26,625 nt of DNA from contig CALFMN010000129.1 of assembly GCA_937879875.1 (NCBI GenBank), positions 1 through 26,625 of the forward strand, read 5' to 3'. The position numbers and the translations under genes are program-made. Numbering within the stretch: position 1 is the stretch's first letter; each line of letters begins with the position of its first letter. Below the pieces are notes generated by a model. It was not told the DNA's origin. It searched no databases and was given only the letters and a program-made list of their open reading frames with translations. Of the stretch, positions 7,321 through 16,595 are shown in pieces. The DNA comes from an uncultured Chloroflexota bacterium (GTDB lineage: Bacteria; Chloroflexota; Dehalococcoidia; CAUJGQ01).

Positions 7321-8583
7321 TTACAGGCGCAGTAGCGAGGCAAAACGCCGGTCGCTGCGGTACGGGCCGACGATCGCCAGCGACAGCCGTTCGGCCTGAA
7401 TCACCTCGGTGGCCACGCGCTCGACCTGGGCCGGCGTCACCTTTTCGACCTCGGCGACCACCTCGTCGGCGCTGTGCACCTTGCCGAAGAGCATCTCCTG
7501 TGTGCCGATCCAGCCCGAGACGTTGCGCGTGTCTTCCATGCGCAGCAGCGTACGCCCCTTGACCAGCTCTTTGGCCTTGGCAAGCTCGGCCTCGGGAATC
7601 CCGGCGCGCGCCCGGGCCAACTCGGCCAAAATCGCGCCGGTCGCGTCAACGGCCTTCTTCGGGTCGACTCCGGCGTAGACATTGAAGGTGCCGGTATCCA
7701 GATATTTACTGGTATACGTGTGTACGTCGTAGCACAGGCTGCGCCGCTCACGCAGCTCGATGAACAGCCGGCTGCTCATGCCTTCGCCCAGCACGACGCT
7801 GAGCAGATCGAGCGCGTAGCGATCCGGGTGTACGCTGCTGAAACCGCGCATAGCCATGCTGATGTGCGCTTGCTCCGTGCGGCGGAACTTGACCGCGCAG
7901 CGGGCGCTGGTCTGCCCGTCCACGACGGGAAACCAGGCCGCGGGCTCGTCGGGCGCCCAGTCTCCCAGCGACCGTTGCAGCAGCTCGACGACCTCGGCGT
8001 GCGCAACACAGCCGGCGACGCTGATCACCACGTTATTCGGCGCGTACTGCCGCTTAAGGTAGCCCAGCATCACCTCACGGCTGATCGTCTGCACGGTTGA
8101 TTCGAAGCCAGCCACGTCCCAACCGAGCGGCTGATCGGGAAACACCAGCTCGTCGAGCAACACCTCGACCTGCTGCGCCGGCGAATCGGCCACGCTGCGC
8201 AGCTCTTCGATGATGACCGAGCGCTCTTTTTCCAGCTCTTCGGGCTCGAACAGCGGATGGCGCAGCATATCGATGAGGATGTCGGCGGCGAGTTCGAAAT
8301 GGGGCCGCGCGACCTTGACGTAATAAACGGTCAGCTCGCGGTCGGTGCCGCCGTTCAACAGTCCGCCGACGCCATCGACCGCCTCTGAGATTAACTGCGC
8401 GGTCGGGCGTCGCGCCGAGCCTTTGAACAGCATGTGCTCGACGAAGTGCGACATGCCGGCCTGCGGGCGCGTTTCATAGCGACTGCCGGCCCCGACGTAG
8501 ATGCTGATGCTGACGGAGCGCGTGTGGGGCATCGTTTCCGTGACGATGCGCAGGCCGTTGGGCAACGTGGTACGTTCGTGCAA
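7321..8583 (-). CDS. M16 family zinc peptidase (processing-peptidase type)
   Basis: 420 aa. It starts with TTG at 8583 (GAGG about 10 bases upstream) and reads LPNGLRIVTETMPHTRSVS, the usual start of this family. The inverted zinc motif HFVEH is at 46-50, with the distal glutamate at 126/127 in RSVIIEEL, so the metal site is complete. The C-terminal M16 domain follows (about 165-350, including SVAGCVAHAEVVELL and RGFSSVHPDRYAL). Single-chain bacterial members of about 420 aa are predicted peptidases. It is the first gene of the minus-strand run 8583-2641, with 206 bp before the M23 gene. Confidence 0.92.
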   Translation of the reverse strand: MHERTTLPNGLRIVTETMPHTRSVSISIYVGAGSRYETRPQAGMSHFVEHMLFKGSARRPTAQLISEAVDGVGGLLNGGTDRELTVYYVKVARPHFELAADILIDMLRHPLFEPEELEKERSVIIEELRSVADSPAQQVEVLLDELVFPDQPLGWDVAGFESTVQTISREVMLGYLKRQYAPNNVVISVAGCVAHAEVVELLQRSLGDWAPDEPAAWFPVVDGQTSARCAVKFRRTEQAHISMAMRGFSSVHPDRYALDLLSVVLGEGMSSRLFIELRERRSLCYDVHTYTSKYLDTGTFNVYAGVDPKKAVDATGAILAELARARAGIPEAELAKAKELVKGRTLLRMEDTRNVSGWIGTQEMLFGKVHSADEVVAEVEKVTPAQVERVATEVIQAERLSLAIVGPYRSDRRFASLLRL

Positions 8584-9242
8584 GCGGGTCCAACCTCACA
8601 GCGCGCGAAAGTTCGCCGGTTTCACTCGCAAGCCCCATTCTAGGAGCCGCTTCGAAGGCCGGTCAAACCGGGCGTGCGCGGGATTCATCGTCGCGACCGT
8701 GCATTTTTCTCGTCGCGAAACCGCCCGGCGGGGAGTTGCAAGCCCAAAGATGCGGTATACTGCGAGTACGCCATGCATGCGGGGCGCAGCCGCGCCGCGC
8801 CGGATGGAACGGAGCGCCCGCGTTTGCAGTTGTCGCGCCGGCCAGCGGCGGGCGCCTGACACCTCCTCCTTTCGGGATGTTGCTCGTCCATCCGCCTGCT
8901 GCCCCTCCGGGGTGCGGTGAATCCTGAGCGGCCCTGTTCAATTCGAGTGGTCGTGAATGCCTGGATCGATCCGTTGCGCCGGCCGATGAACGATGTTGAG
9001 CGCTGGCTGATGTCCCGCCGTCCCGACGATGGCGCACGCGAGCGCCGTACCGTCCGTGCGTTCTGAAGGCGGTCCGGCAGCTGCAGCGGGAGCGCCGCGG
9101 CGATCCGTGCCCTGGCCTGGACATCGGGCACGATTGCAGGCGCGCGCTGAAGCGCCGGCTCCGCGGCGGCGATCCTGACCGCGCCGCGTCCGATCCAGGC
9201 TCGTTCCCGAGCCGATTAAAGCTGGATGCTGAGGAGACTACC
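8584..9242. other. 659-bp intergenic region, no firm gene
   Basis: This divergent gap lies between the M16 peptidase (leftward) and the Arg/Gly/Pro-rich protein (rightward). It should hold promoters for both, but I found no confident -35/-10 pair; a TATACT box at 8754-8759 has TTGCAA only 14 bases upstream. A 49-codon GTG frame (8917-9066) is the only small frame with plausible composition. Sequence from about 9070 to 9242 stays open in the frame of the following gene, but it has no ATG, GTG or TTG. Confidence 0.4.
8917..9066 (+). CDS. Possible 49-aa small ORF (weak)
   Basis: GTG at 8917 to TGA at 9064-9066. The second half (VNAWIDPLRRPMNDVERWLM, then SRRPDDGARERRTVRAF) has codons with G/C-rich third positions and a plausible amphipathic helix, and the inner GTG at 8953 could also start it. 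The Shine-Dalgarno is poor (CGGGG). No family is recognised. It could equally be chance or the remains of a decayed gene. Confidence 0.2.
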   Translation: MNPERPCSIRVVVNAWIDPLRRPMNDVERWLMSRRPDDGARERRTVRAF

Positions 9243-10235
9243 GTGGCGCCACCGTTTGGCAGCAAAGGCCGCCGCCGCAACGATCAACCCCGAGGAGGAC
9301 AGCCGCGCGACCGCGCCCGCCGCCCCGGCGAGGAGGGCGACCGCCGCGGGGCGCGCAGCTACCGCCCTGGTCTGCACGACTGGACCCCCGGCGCCGCCGG
9401 CCGTCCGCCAGCAGCCAGCGGGCGCGGGCCGGCGCCTGGATCGCCGCGCCCGCCCGGTCCGGGTGTGGGCGGGCGTCCCGGCCCGCCGGCGACCGGCGGG
9501 CGCACCATCGGCGGTCGGCCGTTCTCGCCGCCGGGGAAGTCGTTTCTGCGGCCGGGTTCAATGGGCGGCGCTTCGGCTGGCCAGCGCGAGAGTTACGAAC
9601 GCGACGGCAGCCTCGACGGCGAGCGGGACGAACGATCGCGCGGCGCCGCGCCCACGCCTGTGCGGCCTCGCTCGCTGGTGCCGGGACGGCCGTTCCGCGG
9701 CGCCGCTGCGCCGAGCTCAGCACGCGGCAACCAGGAGCACTCCGAGCGAGGCGGCCGTCGTGATGCTGCCGCGCCGCAGGCGAACGGCAGACAACCAGAC
9801 GAGCAGGGCGGGCGGCCACCGGCGCGCGGCGCGGCGCCGCGCCGCTTCGCCGGCGCCGCCGGACCGGCAAGACGCGCTCCGCCGTCCGGACCGGGCGCGA
9901 GCGAGCAGCCGGGCCGAGCCGGCCGCGCCGGGCAACCCGCCGTCCATCATGCCCGCGGGCAGTATGCGAACGAGCCCAACGGGCGACCAGAGCCGGCGCC
10001 CACTTTCGCGGCGGGGACCGGCGAGGCGCCGCGGCGCGCTGGCCAGCGCGCCACAGCACCCAACGGCCGCGCCGCACCGGCGATGGCCCGCGGGCCGCGA
10101 CCGGCTCAACCTGGTGCGACCGACGGCGCCGCGCAACGGCGCGCGCCGGCGCGTGAGGCAGCTGCCGGCGAGGAACCCGCGCCGGCTCGCCGCCCACGCG
10201 CCCGATCCGGCCGCGGCGGCGCGGATGCGTCGTGA
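9243..10235 (+). CDS. Arg/Gly/Pro/Ala-rich disordered basic protein
   Basis: 330 aa. The start is GTG 9243, with GAGGAG exactly six bases upstream (9231-9236), the best evidence that it is translated. The sequence is almost entirely Arg, Gly, Pro, Ala, Ser and Gln, with no Cys, one Trp and only two Lys. It holds RGG/RGR-like and GRP/RPG motifs throughout (RRRNDQPRGGQPRDRARRPG, GVGGRPGPP, RSGRGG), has no membrane segment and matches no folded domain. RGG/RG-rich disordered proteins commonly bind RNA, DNA or polyphosphate; here that is only a suggestion. A 575-codon antisense frame covers the same DNA, but it has no Shine-Dalgarno and no domain. Confidence 0.6.
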   Translation: MAPPFGSKGRRRNDQPRGGQPRDRARRPGEEGDRRGARSYRPGLHDWTPGAAGRPPAASGRGPAPGSPRPPGPGVGGRPGPPATGGRTIGGRPFSPPGKSFLRPGSMGGASAGQRESYERDGSLDGERDERSRGAAPTPVRPRSLVPGRPFRGAAAPSSARGNQEHSERGGRRDAAAPQANGRQPDEQGGRPPARGAAPRRFAGAAGPARRAPPSGPGASEQPGRAGRAGQPAVHHARGQYANEPNGRPEPAPTFAAGTGEAPRRAGQRATAPNGRAAPAMARGPRPAQPGATDGAAQRRAPAREAAAGEEPAPARRPRARSGRGGADAS

Positions 10236-10266
10236 TCTGATGGCGATCTCCTGAGAGCGCAGCCAG

Positions 10267-11184
10267 GTGCAAGCGCGGCGCATGAGCGGACGGCGAGCAC
10301 GCGGTATCCGTGCAGTGCTGCTTGGCGTCGCCGCGAACGCCCTGCTGATCGTGCTCAAGGCGACGGCCGGTGTTGCGGGCCATAGCAGCGGGCTTGTCGC
10401 CGACGCAGTCCACTCGGGGGCCGATCTGGTCAACTCGCTGCTTGCGCTGGCCAGTCTGCTCGTCTCGCGCAAACCGCCCGATGCCGCACATCCCTACGGA
10501 CACGGGCGCGCCGAGGCGCTTTCCGCTAACTTTGCCGCGATGGTGATCGGCGCCGCCGGTTTGCTTGTCGGCTGGGAGTCCATCGTCACGCTGGCGCACG
10601 GCCGGGGAACCGATCCGGCGCTGCTGACGTTGTGGATCGCCGTGATCGCCACCGCCGCGAAGCTGGCGCTGGCCGTGTACGCGAGCAAGGTCGCGCGCCA
10701 GACACACAGCAAGGCCGTGAATGCCGATGCGCGCGACCATGTGGCGGACGTGTTCTCCGGTCTGGTCGTGATCGTCGGCATCGGCGCCGCCCGCGCCGGC
10801 TTGTCCGTGCTCGACCCGCTGGCCGGTCTGGTCGTGAGCGGATTCATTCTGTACACGGCCTTCAGTGTCTTCCTGGGTGCGGCCACGGAGTTGATGGATA
10901 CCAGCCTCACCCCGGCGCTGCGCGCCGCGGTGATCGCCGAGATCGCGCAGATCGACGGTGTGCACATCACCGGCGTCGCCGGGCGCATGATCGGTTCAGA
11001 AACATTGGTCGAGCTGCACGCCGACGTCGATCCCACGCTCAGTGTTGCGCAGGCAGGGGCGCTCGTGGACGCGCTCAAATCGCGGCTGGTCGCGCACTTG
11101 CCGGAAGTCGAACACGTGGTCGTCGAGCTGAACTCCGGCGCCGAGGAGCCCGAGGCGCTGCGGGTGACGCTGCCGTCGCGCTAG
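10267..11184 (+). CDS. Cation diffusion facilitator (CDF) metal exporter
   Basis: 305 aa from GTG 10267; ATG 10282 (MSGRRARGIRAV) is an equally possible start, and neither has a strong Shine-Dalgarno. About six membrane helices lead to a C-terminal cytoplasmic domain (about 205-290, IDGVHITGVAGRMIGSET, ELHADVDPTLSV). Transport-site residues are H49 and D53 (DAVHSGAD, helix 2) and D157 and D161 (ARDHVAD, helix 5). HPYGHGRAE (75-83) is the family loop motif. DxxxD in helix 5 differs from the HxxxD of typical zinc/iron exporters and resembles manganese-type members, so substrate is open. It should export a divalent metal in exchange for protons. Confidence 0.93.
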   Translation: MQARRMSGRRARGIRAVLLGVAANALLIVLKATAGVAGHSSGLVADAVHSGADLVNSLLALASLLVSRKPPDAAHPYGHGRAEALSANFAAMVIGAAGLLVGWESIVTLAHGRGTDPALLTLWIAVIATAAKLALAVYASKVARQTHSKAVNADARDHVADVFSGLVVIVGIGAARAGLSVLDPLAGLVVSGFILYTAFSVFLGAATELMDTSLTPALRAAVIAEIAQIDGVHITGVAGRMIGSETLVELHADVDPTLSVAQAGALVDALKSRLVAHLPEVEHVVVELNSGAEEPEALRVTLPSR

Positions 11185-11326
11185 CATCGCTGCCCAACCG
11201 ATCGGCGCGGACCGCGATCCGCGGAGCGTGCACTGTCTCGGGCTTCACACTGCGAGCGTTGCCGGTCCCGCATCTCGGAACCTCAGGCTATCGGTACGAT
11301 GCGTGCAACACGAAACTCAGTAGAGG

Positions 11327-12088
11327 ATGGTGTCGAACATGAACATGACCGGAGTGTGGAACTTCTGCAGCCCGCGGCGTGGCTGGCGAACGGCCATCGG
11401 CGCGGCGCTGCTCACCGCGGCCATCCTGGCGGTGGCCGTGCCACATGTCCGGGCGGCAGTCTTCGGCGGCGGCTGGGCGGTGAATCGCGGCGCTCCGCTC
11501 GTGATCGCCTATAACGATACGGCCTGCGCCGATCCATCATACCGGACGATCATCGACGACGCGGCCGCACAGTGGAACCAGACGGACTCTCCCGCGGCGT
11601 TCGTGCGCACGGACAGCACCGACCAGATCAGCGTACAACTGTTCGTCTGCACCGGCTTCGACGACGGTCCCGACGGCGACTACTGGGGTGTAACGGTGCT
11701 GTACGACGCCGCCGGCGCCGACTGCCTTGACTGCCACTACGCGCACGCGAAGGTGTTTCTGAATCGCTCCGAGCTTGACGCCGAGACGGTCGAGGTGCAG
11801 TTGAAGACGGCGACGCACGAACTGGGCCACGTGCTCGGGCTGGCCCATCCACTCAAGACGGATCACACCGCGCAGGTCATGCGCCAGGGCTGGAACGGCT
11901 ACGATGCGCCGCAGTCGCAGGATATTGCCAACTTGAACGCGCTCTATCCGGGCTGGTCGGACAACACGCCCAAACCCGCCGGCGCGGCGACCTTCCAACC
12001 GCTTGCGGCAGCGACGCCGGCCGCTTCAGCTCCGAACGCGCCCGCACCGCCCGCCGGCTCGGACGGCGGCGGCGAGGTGGGCCGCTGA
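11327..12088 (+). CDS. Secreted matrixin-like zinc metalloprotease
   Basis: 253 aa from ATG 11327; ATG 11339 is also possible, since GAGG lies right against the first ATG. A signal peptide (AALLTAAILAVAVPHVRA) ends near residue 43. The catalytic domain spans about 45-210, with the metzincin motif HELGHVLGLAH (H164, E165, H168, H174) and a Met-turn at M185 (AQVMRQG). The closing QSQDIANLNALYPG matches matrixins, where the helix ends near YxxY/YPG. It has Cys67, Cys108, Cys133 and Cys136, the last two in DCLDCH. The tail after 215 is Pro/Ala-rich and disordered. It should act outside the cell, and no propeptide cysteine switch is obvious. Substrate unknown. Confidence 0.88.
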   Translation: MVSNMNMTGVWNFCSPRRGWRTAIGAALLTAAILAVAVPHVRAAVFGGGWAVNRGAPLVIAYNDTACADPSYRTIIDDAAAQWNQTDSPAAFVRTDSTDQISVQLFVCTGFDDGPDGDYWGVTVLYDAAGADCLDCHYAHAKVFLNRSELDAETVEVQLKTATHELGHVLGLAHPLKTDHTAQVMRQGWNGYDAPQSQDIANLNALYPGWSDNTPKPAGAATFQPLAAATPAASAPNAPAPPAGSDGGGEVGR

Positions 12089-12193
12089 GGCAACCGGCGC
12101 ACGGTTGGTGCGATCCTTCGTCGTACGGTACGATGACTATGCAAGTATGAAGACAGTTCGCGGGCGCTACGACCCCGCTTGCATCCGGCGCCG

Positions 12194-12213
12194 CCCCGTA
12201 CCGAGGTACGGGG
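12194..12213. repeat. Perfect 9-bp inverted repeat upstream of ABC operon
   Basis: CCCCGTACC at 12194-12202 and GGTACGGGG at 12205-12213, with a 2-bp centre, lie 130 bp upstream of the ABC ATPase gene and 105 bp after the protease stop. No T-run follows on the plus strand, and the 2-base centre is too tight for a terminator loop. A dimeric-repressor operator is as likely as a structured RNA element. No regulator gene lies beside it. Confidence 0.4.
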
Positions 12214-12342
12214 TATCGCGTGCCCATCGATCGCACTGCCACGGATACCGCGGACCGTGCCCGGACCGATGCATCCATGCATCATGCAGAGGGGAATCCG
12301 GCGCTGGAGCCGGGATGACGTGAGGGGAAGGGACAATCAGCA

Positions 12343-13086
12343 ATGGCTGAGGTAAACACCGCTGTGATCGATGACGTGCGGGCCGACGAACCGGCGCTGC
12401 CAGGTATGGTGAGCGCCGAGATGGTTGAAAAGACCTATCACAGCGGCTCTGTCACGACACCGGCACTGCGCGGCGTCACGCTGAACGTGGCGAAGGGCGA
12501 AATGGTCGCGATCATGGGTCCATCGGGCTGCGGTAAGACGACCTTGCTCAACTGCCTCAGCGGGCTCGACTATATCGACGGCGGGCGTGTGCTGATCGAG
12601 GGCACAGACCTGGCCAGGCTCGACGATAATCAGAAGACGACGTACCGCGCCCGGCGCATGGGCTTCGTCTTTCAGGCCTACAACCTGCTGCCCGTGCTCA
12701 CCGCCCTCGAAAACGTTGAGCTGCCGCTCGTTGTCTCGGGCGTGAACCCGAAGCTTGCCCGCCAGAAAGCCCACGCCGCGCTCGCGCAGGTCGGGCTCGA
12801 CGATCGCGGCCACCACCGGCCGGCGCAGCTCTCCGGCGGCCAGCGCCAGCGTGTGACGATCGCGCGGTCGCTGGTGAACGACCCGGCGATCGTCTGGGCC
12901 GACGAGCCGACCGGCAATCTGGACAGCCAGATGGCCGACGACATCATGGTGCTGATGGAGCGTTTGAACGCCGAGCAGCAGCAGACGTTCGTGATCGTCA
13001 CGCACGACGCGGGCGTCGGCCGGCGCTGCAACCGCATCGTTCACATGAAAGACGGCCTGATCGTGGGCGAAGAGCGGCTGCGCTGA
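12343..13086 (+). CDS. ABC transporter ATP-binding protein, MacB/LolD type
   Basis: 247 aa from ATG 12343, preceded by GAGGGGAAGGGA. The nucleotide-binding domain is complete: Walker A GPSGCGKTT (59-67), Q-loop Gln111 in VFQAYNLLP, signature LSGGQRQR (163-170), Walker B IVWADEPTGNLDS (183-195) and switch His221. ENVELPL after the Q-loop and EPTGNLDS are typical of the MacB/LolD/FtsE class that works with FtsX-like permeases. The permease gene follows 178 bp downstream. This class often drives conformational change outside the membrane rather than simple transport: lipoprotein release, antimicrobial or lipid extrusion. Confidence 0.95.
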   Translation: MAEVNTAVIDDVRADEPALPGMVSAEMVEKTYHSGSVTTPALRGVTLNVAKGEMVAIMGPSGCGKTTLLNCLSGLDYIDGGRVLIEGTDLARLDDNQKTTYRARRMGFVFQAYNLLPVLTALENVELPLVVSGVNPKLARQKAHAALAQVGLDDRGHHRPAQLSGGQRQRVTIARSLVNDPAIVWADEPTGNLDSQMADDIMVLMERLNAEQQQTFVIVTHDAGVGRRCNRIVHMKDGLIVGEERLR

Positions 13087-13264
13087 CCGGGCAAGCGCAA
13101 ACCGGATGGCTTTGCTTCCCTCAAATTGACAGCGCACCCCGCCGCGGATGCGACCTTCCTCCGCTATGCGCGGGGCGGATCGCGCGGAAGTGCATCTGCC
13201 TCGCGGCGGCTGCACGCGGTTTCGGTGCGGTCTTCTCGTCTCTGATTGTGCTCGGAGCACCATA

Positions 13265-16200
13265 ATGACTTCACTCTTCGGCCTCTCGATGAACGCCATC
13301 ATGATCGGGTTGTTGGTGGTCGTCGGCGTCGCGCTGCTCGCCTTCGCCTTCGCCGCACTGCGCAACCCCGTATTGTTCAAGATGGGGCTGCGCAATATTC
13401 CGCGGCGCCGCGCTCAGACGATCATCATCGTTTTCGGCCTGATGGTCAGCACGATGATCATCGCCGCGGCCTTCGCCGTGGGCGATTCGCTCAGCTACAG
13501 CATTACCAAGTCGGCATACGACAACCTCGGCGCGCTGGACCTGCAGGTGCAGACGCGGCCGGTCGGCGGCGCGCAGGCGACAGCGGGCGCGCCGTACATC
13601 GCTGATTCCACCGTGCAGACGATCGAGGATCAGTTCGGCAACCCTAAAGAGTTGCTGACCTGGGTGCCGATGATCAACGAGCCGGTACCGGCGAGCAATC
13701 CGCGCACACGGCTGACAGAGCCGCAGTACCACCTCGTCGGCCTCGATCCGGCCGTCGTGCAGAAGCTCGGCGGCTTGCAGGCGAAGGGCGGCGGACGGGT
13801 CCAGGTCAGCGACCTGGGTCCGAACGACGTGTTCATCAACGCCACCGCGGCGGACAAGATCGACGCGCGGCCCGGCGATACGATCGTCAGCCTGGTCAAC
13901 AACCAGCAGCACAGCTTCACGGTCAAAGCGGTCGTCAATGATCAGATGATCACCGGCTGGCAGGACGTGGGCTCGAGCGATAACGGCGGCATCGTCCTGC
14001 CGCTCGCCGCCGCGAGGCAGGTGGTCGGCCAGACTGACGGCGTCAATCAACTCTATCTTTCGACGAGCAGAGATGCCCACGCGGGACTCTCCCGCGGCGA
14101 AAAGCTGTTCCCGACGTTGAAAGACGCCGTCAACTCGCCGGCGGTGATTACCGAACTTGACGGCAAGGGCGTGACCGTCAAGGCGGTGAATGCCAAGCAC
14201 GACTTCGTCAACACGGCGCAGACGCTGGGCAGCGTCTTCACCACGCTGTTCCTGCTGATCGGCCTCTTCTCGATCGCCGCGGGCATGATGCTGATCTTCC
14301 TGATCTTCGTGATGCTTGCCGCCGAGCGGCGCACCGAGATGGGCATGGCCCGCGCCGTCGGCATCTCGCGGCTGGGAATGGTGCAGTCGTTCCTGGCCGA
14401 AGGCATGGTCTACAACCTGCTCGCGGGCGTGGTTGGCGCGGCGCTGGGCGTCGGCGTGGCCTTCCTGATCATCTGGATCGCCGCCAACCTGATCTTCACC
14501 GGCAACAACACGCTGCCCTTCGCCGGACACGTCAGCCCGCGCAGCGTCGTGGTCGCCTACTGCCTCGGCGTGGCGCTGACCTTCATCACCGTCGTCTTCT
14601 CGGCGTACCGTACCACGCGCATGAACATCGTGGCGGCGATCCGCGATATGCCCGAAGACAGCATCAAGGGGCGTAACGGCCGGCACGTACGCGGGCGCTG
14701 GATTCTCAGCAGCATCCTGCGCCTGCTCGGCGGCATCGCCGTGGTGAGCGGCCTGTCCGCCGCGGCCAAGGCGCCGGCAGTTGGGCTGGCGATCGCGGTC
14801 ATCGGCGTCGTGCTGCTGATCGTCGCGCCCTGGCTGATCGGCCGCAGGGGCTGGGGCGTCGCCTGGCGGGCGCTGATCTGCCTGATTCCGGGCGTTGCCC
14901 CGGTCTGGGCGGTGCTCGGCTTCCTGCGCGGCTTCGGCATGAGCTGGACCGCCGTCTGGAGCGTGGTCTGCCTGCTGGTGGGCCTGCTCAGCCTGCTGTT
15001 CAGCCACTCCGCGGGCAGCTTGTTCCTGTTCGCCGCCGGCGTGTCGATCACCGCGCTCGGGTTGGCGCTGATCGCTCGCGTGCGCGGCCTGCCCAATCGG
15101 CCGGCGTTCACCGTGTTCGGCGTGCTGATGCTGGTGTACTGGCTGCTGCCGTTCAGCGTGCTGAAGAACCTGTTCGGCAGCTTCTACGGCAACGACTCGG
15201 GCGGGCCGGAGATGTTCTTCCTCTCCGGCGTGATGATCGTGCTCGGCTCGACGCTGGTGTTGATCTTCAACGGCGAGCTGCTGGCCCGCCTCGTCAATCG
15301 CGTTGGCGGCGGGCTTGGCAGTGTGCGGCCGTCGCTGGCCACAGCGATCGCCTATCCGATGGCGAGCAAGCTGCGCACGGGGCTGACGCTGGGGATGTTC
15401 TCGCTGATCATCTTCAGCATCACGGCGATGAGCTCGGTCAACTCCAACACGTCCAAGCTGTTCGCCGGCGATAACGCCCGCGGCGGCTGGGACGTGAACG
15501 TTGCGACGAACCTGAACAACAACCTGGGCGATCTGAAGACCGCGCTGGCGCAGAACGGTGTCGATACATCGAAGATCGCGGCGATGGGCGCCACGACCGA
15601 CTATCGCGGCACCACCGATATCCGCATGGCAAATTCCAATCAATGGCAGCGCTACTTCGTTCGGGCGGGCAACCAGGACTTTCTTGGCGCCAACCAGATG
15701 AAGATCCAGGCGCACGTCAAGGACATTCCCGCGGACCAGATCTGGAAGACGCTGGCCTCGCAGCCAAACGACGCCGTGATCGATGCCGGTGCGTTGGGCA
15801 GCCAGCGGGGCGGCGGCAGCGACGGGCCGAACTTCCAGCTTAAGGGCGTCAAGAACAGCGACAAGACGTTTGATAAGCCAATCGACGTCGTGATCCGCGA
15901 CGCCGCCGGCAAGGAAACGACGCTGCACGTGATCGGTGTGATCGATCAGACCGTGCAGGGCGCCTTCGCGACGCTGATGGTCTCCGGAGCGACGTACGCG
16001 CAGACGCTGGGCCAGCCGGCCTTCACGCTCGACTCGATTCGGCTCACATCCGGGACCGACGACAAGACGTACGCGAAGTCGATCCGCGCCGCGCTCTCGC
16101 AGTACGGTGTGCAGGCGACCTCGATCCGCAGCGACATCGCGGATGCGCTTGCGATTTCGAGGGGCGTCGGCTATTTGTTTGAGGGCTTCATGGGGCTGGG

Positions 16201-16570
16201 CCTGTTCGTCGGCATCGCCGCGGTGGCCGTAATCGCGGCCCGCACGGTGGTCGAGCGCCGGCAGCAGATCGGCATGCTGCGCGCGGTCGGCTACCGTCGC
16301 GGCCAGGTCGCGCTGAGCTTCGCGCTGGAGACGAGCTTCATCGCGCTGTTCGGCATCGCCGCGGGAGTGATCACCGCCTCGATCCTGTCGTACAACCTGT
16401 TCAGCAGCGGCACGGTCGGTGGAAGCACCAATGGCATCTCCTTCTCGCTGCCGTGGGCGCAGATCATCATCTTCGCCGGCGTCGGCTACCTCGCCTCGTT
16501 GCTGATGACGTACATCCCGTCGCGTCAGGCCGCCGCCCTGCCGATCGCAGAGGCGCTGCGCTACGAATAG
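13265..16570 (+). CDS. FtsX-like ABC permease with two FtsX domains
   Basis: 1101 aa from ATG 13265 (GGAG seven bases upstream); the frame is open further back to 13148, but that stretch is intergenic in character. Membrane helices lie at about 10-32 and 52-72, followed by an extracytoplasmic MacB-PCD-like domain (about 75-310). The first FtsX domain spans about 325-455, with coupling helix ERRTEMGMARAVG. A hydrophobic multi-helix middle follows, then a second extracytoplasmic domain and a second FtsX domain (about 970-1098, ERRQQIGMLRAVG). One chain therefore carries both permease halves and would pair with two copies of the upstream ATPase. This duplicated layout is common in Gram-positive and Chloroflexota exporters. 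Substrate unknown. Confidence 0.93.
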   Translation: MTSLFGLSMNAIMIGLLVVVGVALLAFAFAALRNPVLFKMGLRNIPRRRAQTIIIVFGLMVSTMIIAAAFAVGDSLSYSITKSAYDNLGALDLQVQTRPVGGAQATAGAPYIADSTVQTIEDQFGNPKELLTWVPMINEPVPASNPRTRLTEPQYHLVGLDPAVVQKLGGLQAKGGGRVQVSDLGPNDVFINATAADKIDARPGDTIVSLVNNQQHSFTVKAVVNDQMITGWQDVGSSDNGGIVLPLAAARQVVGQTDGVNQLYLSTSRDAHAGLSRGEKLFPTLKDAVNSPAVITELDGKGVTVKAVNAKHDFVNTAQTLGSVFTTLFLLIGLFSIAAGMMLIFLIFVMLAAERRTEMGMARAVGISRLGMVQSFLAEGMVYNLLAGVVGAALGVGVAFLIIWIAANLIFTGNNTLPFAGHVSPRSVVVAYCLGVALTFITVVFSAYRTTRMNIVAAIRDMPEDSIKGRNGRHVRGRWILSSILRLLGGIAVVSGLSAAAKAPAVGLAIAVIGVVLLIVAPWLIGRRGWGVAWRALICLIPGVAPVWAVLGFLRGFGMSWTAVWSVVCLLVGLLSLLFSHSAGSLFLFAAGVSITALGLALIARVRGLPNRPAFTVFGVLMLVYWLLPFSVLKNLFGSFYGNDSGGPEMFFLSGVMIVLGSTLVLIFNGELLARLVNRVGGGLGSVRPSLATAIAYPMASKLRTGLTLGMFSLIIFSITAMSSVNSNTSKLFAGDNARGGWDVNVATNLNNNLGDLKTALAQNGVDTSKIAAMGATTDYRGTTDIRMANSNQWQRYFVRAGNQDFLGANQMKIQAHVKDIPADQIWKTLASQPNDAVIDAGALGSQRGGGSDGPNFQLKGVKNSDKTFDKPIDVVIRDAAGKETTLHVIGVIDQTVQGAFATLMVSGATYAQTLGQPAFTLDSIRLTSGTDDKTYAKSIRAALSQYGVQATSIRSDIADALAISRGVGYLFEGFMGLGLFVGIAAVAVIAARTVVERRQQIGMLRAVGYRRGQVALSFALETSFIALFGIAAGVITASILSYNLFSSGTVGGSTNGISFSLPWAQIIIFAGVGYLASLLMTYIPSRQAAALPIAEALRYE

Positions 16571-16595
16571 GGCGTAGGGCGCAGGGCGGACTTGC

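Noticed and set aside
9238..10965. 575-codon minus-strand open frame across the disordered protein and CDF genes
   Set aside because: It overlaps the certain CDF gene in antisense, has no Shine-Dalgarno and shows no domain; the plus frame at 9243 has a strong Shine-Dalgarno.
13271..15928. 885-codon antisense open frame inside the ABC permease gene
   Set aside because: It is a shadow of a high-GC gene, rich in His/Asp/Gln/Arg/Ala with no domain; the sense frame has clear FtsX domains and membrane helices.
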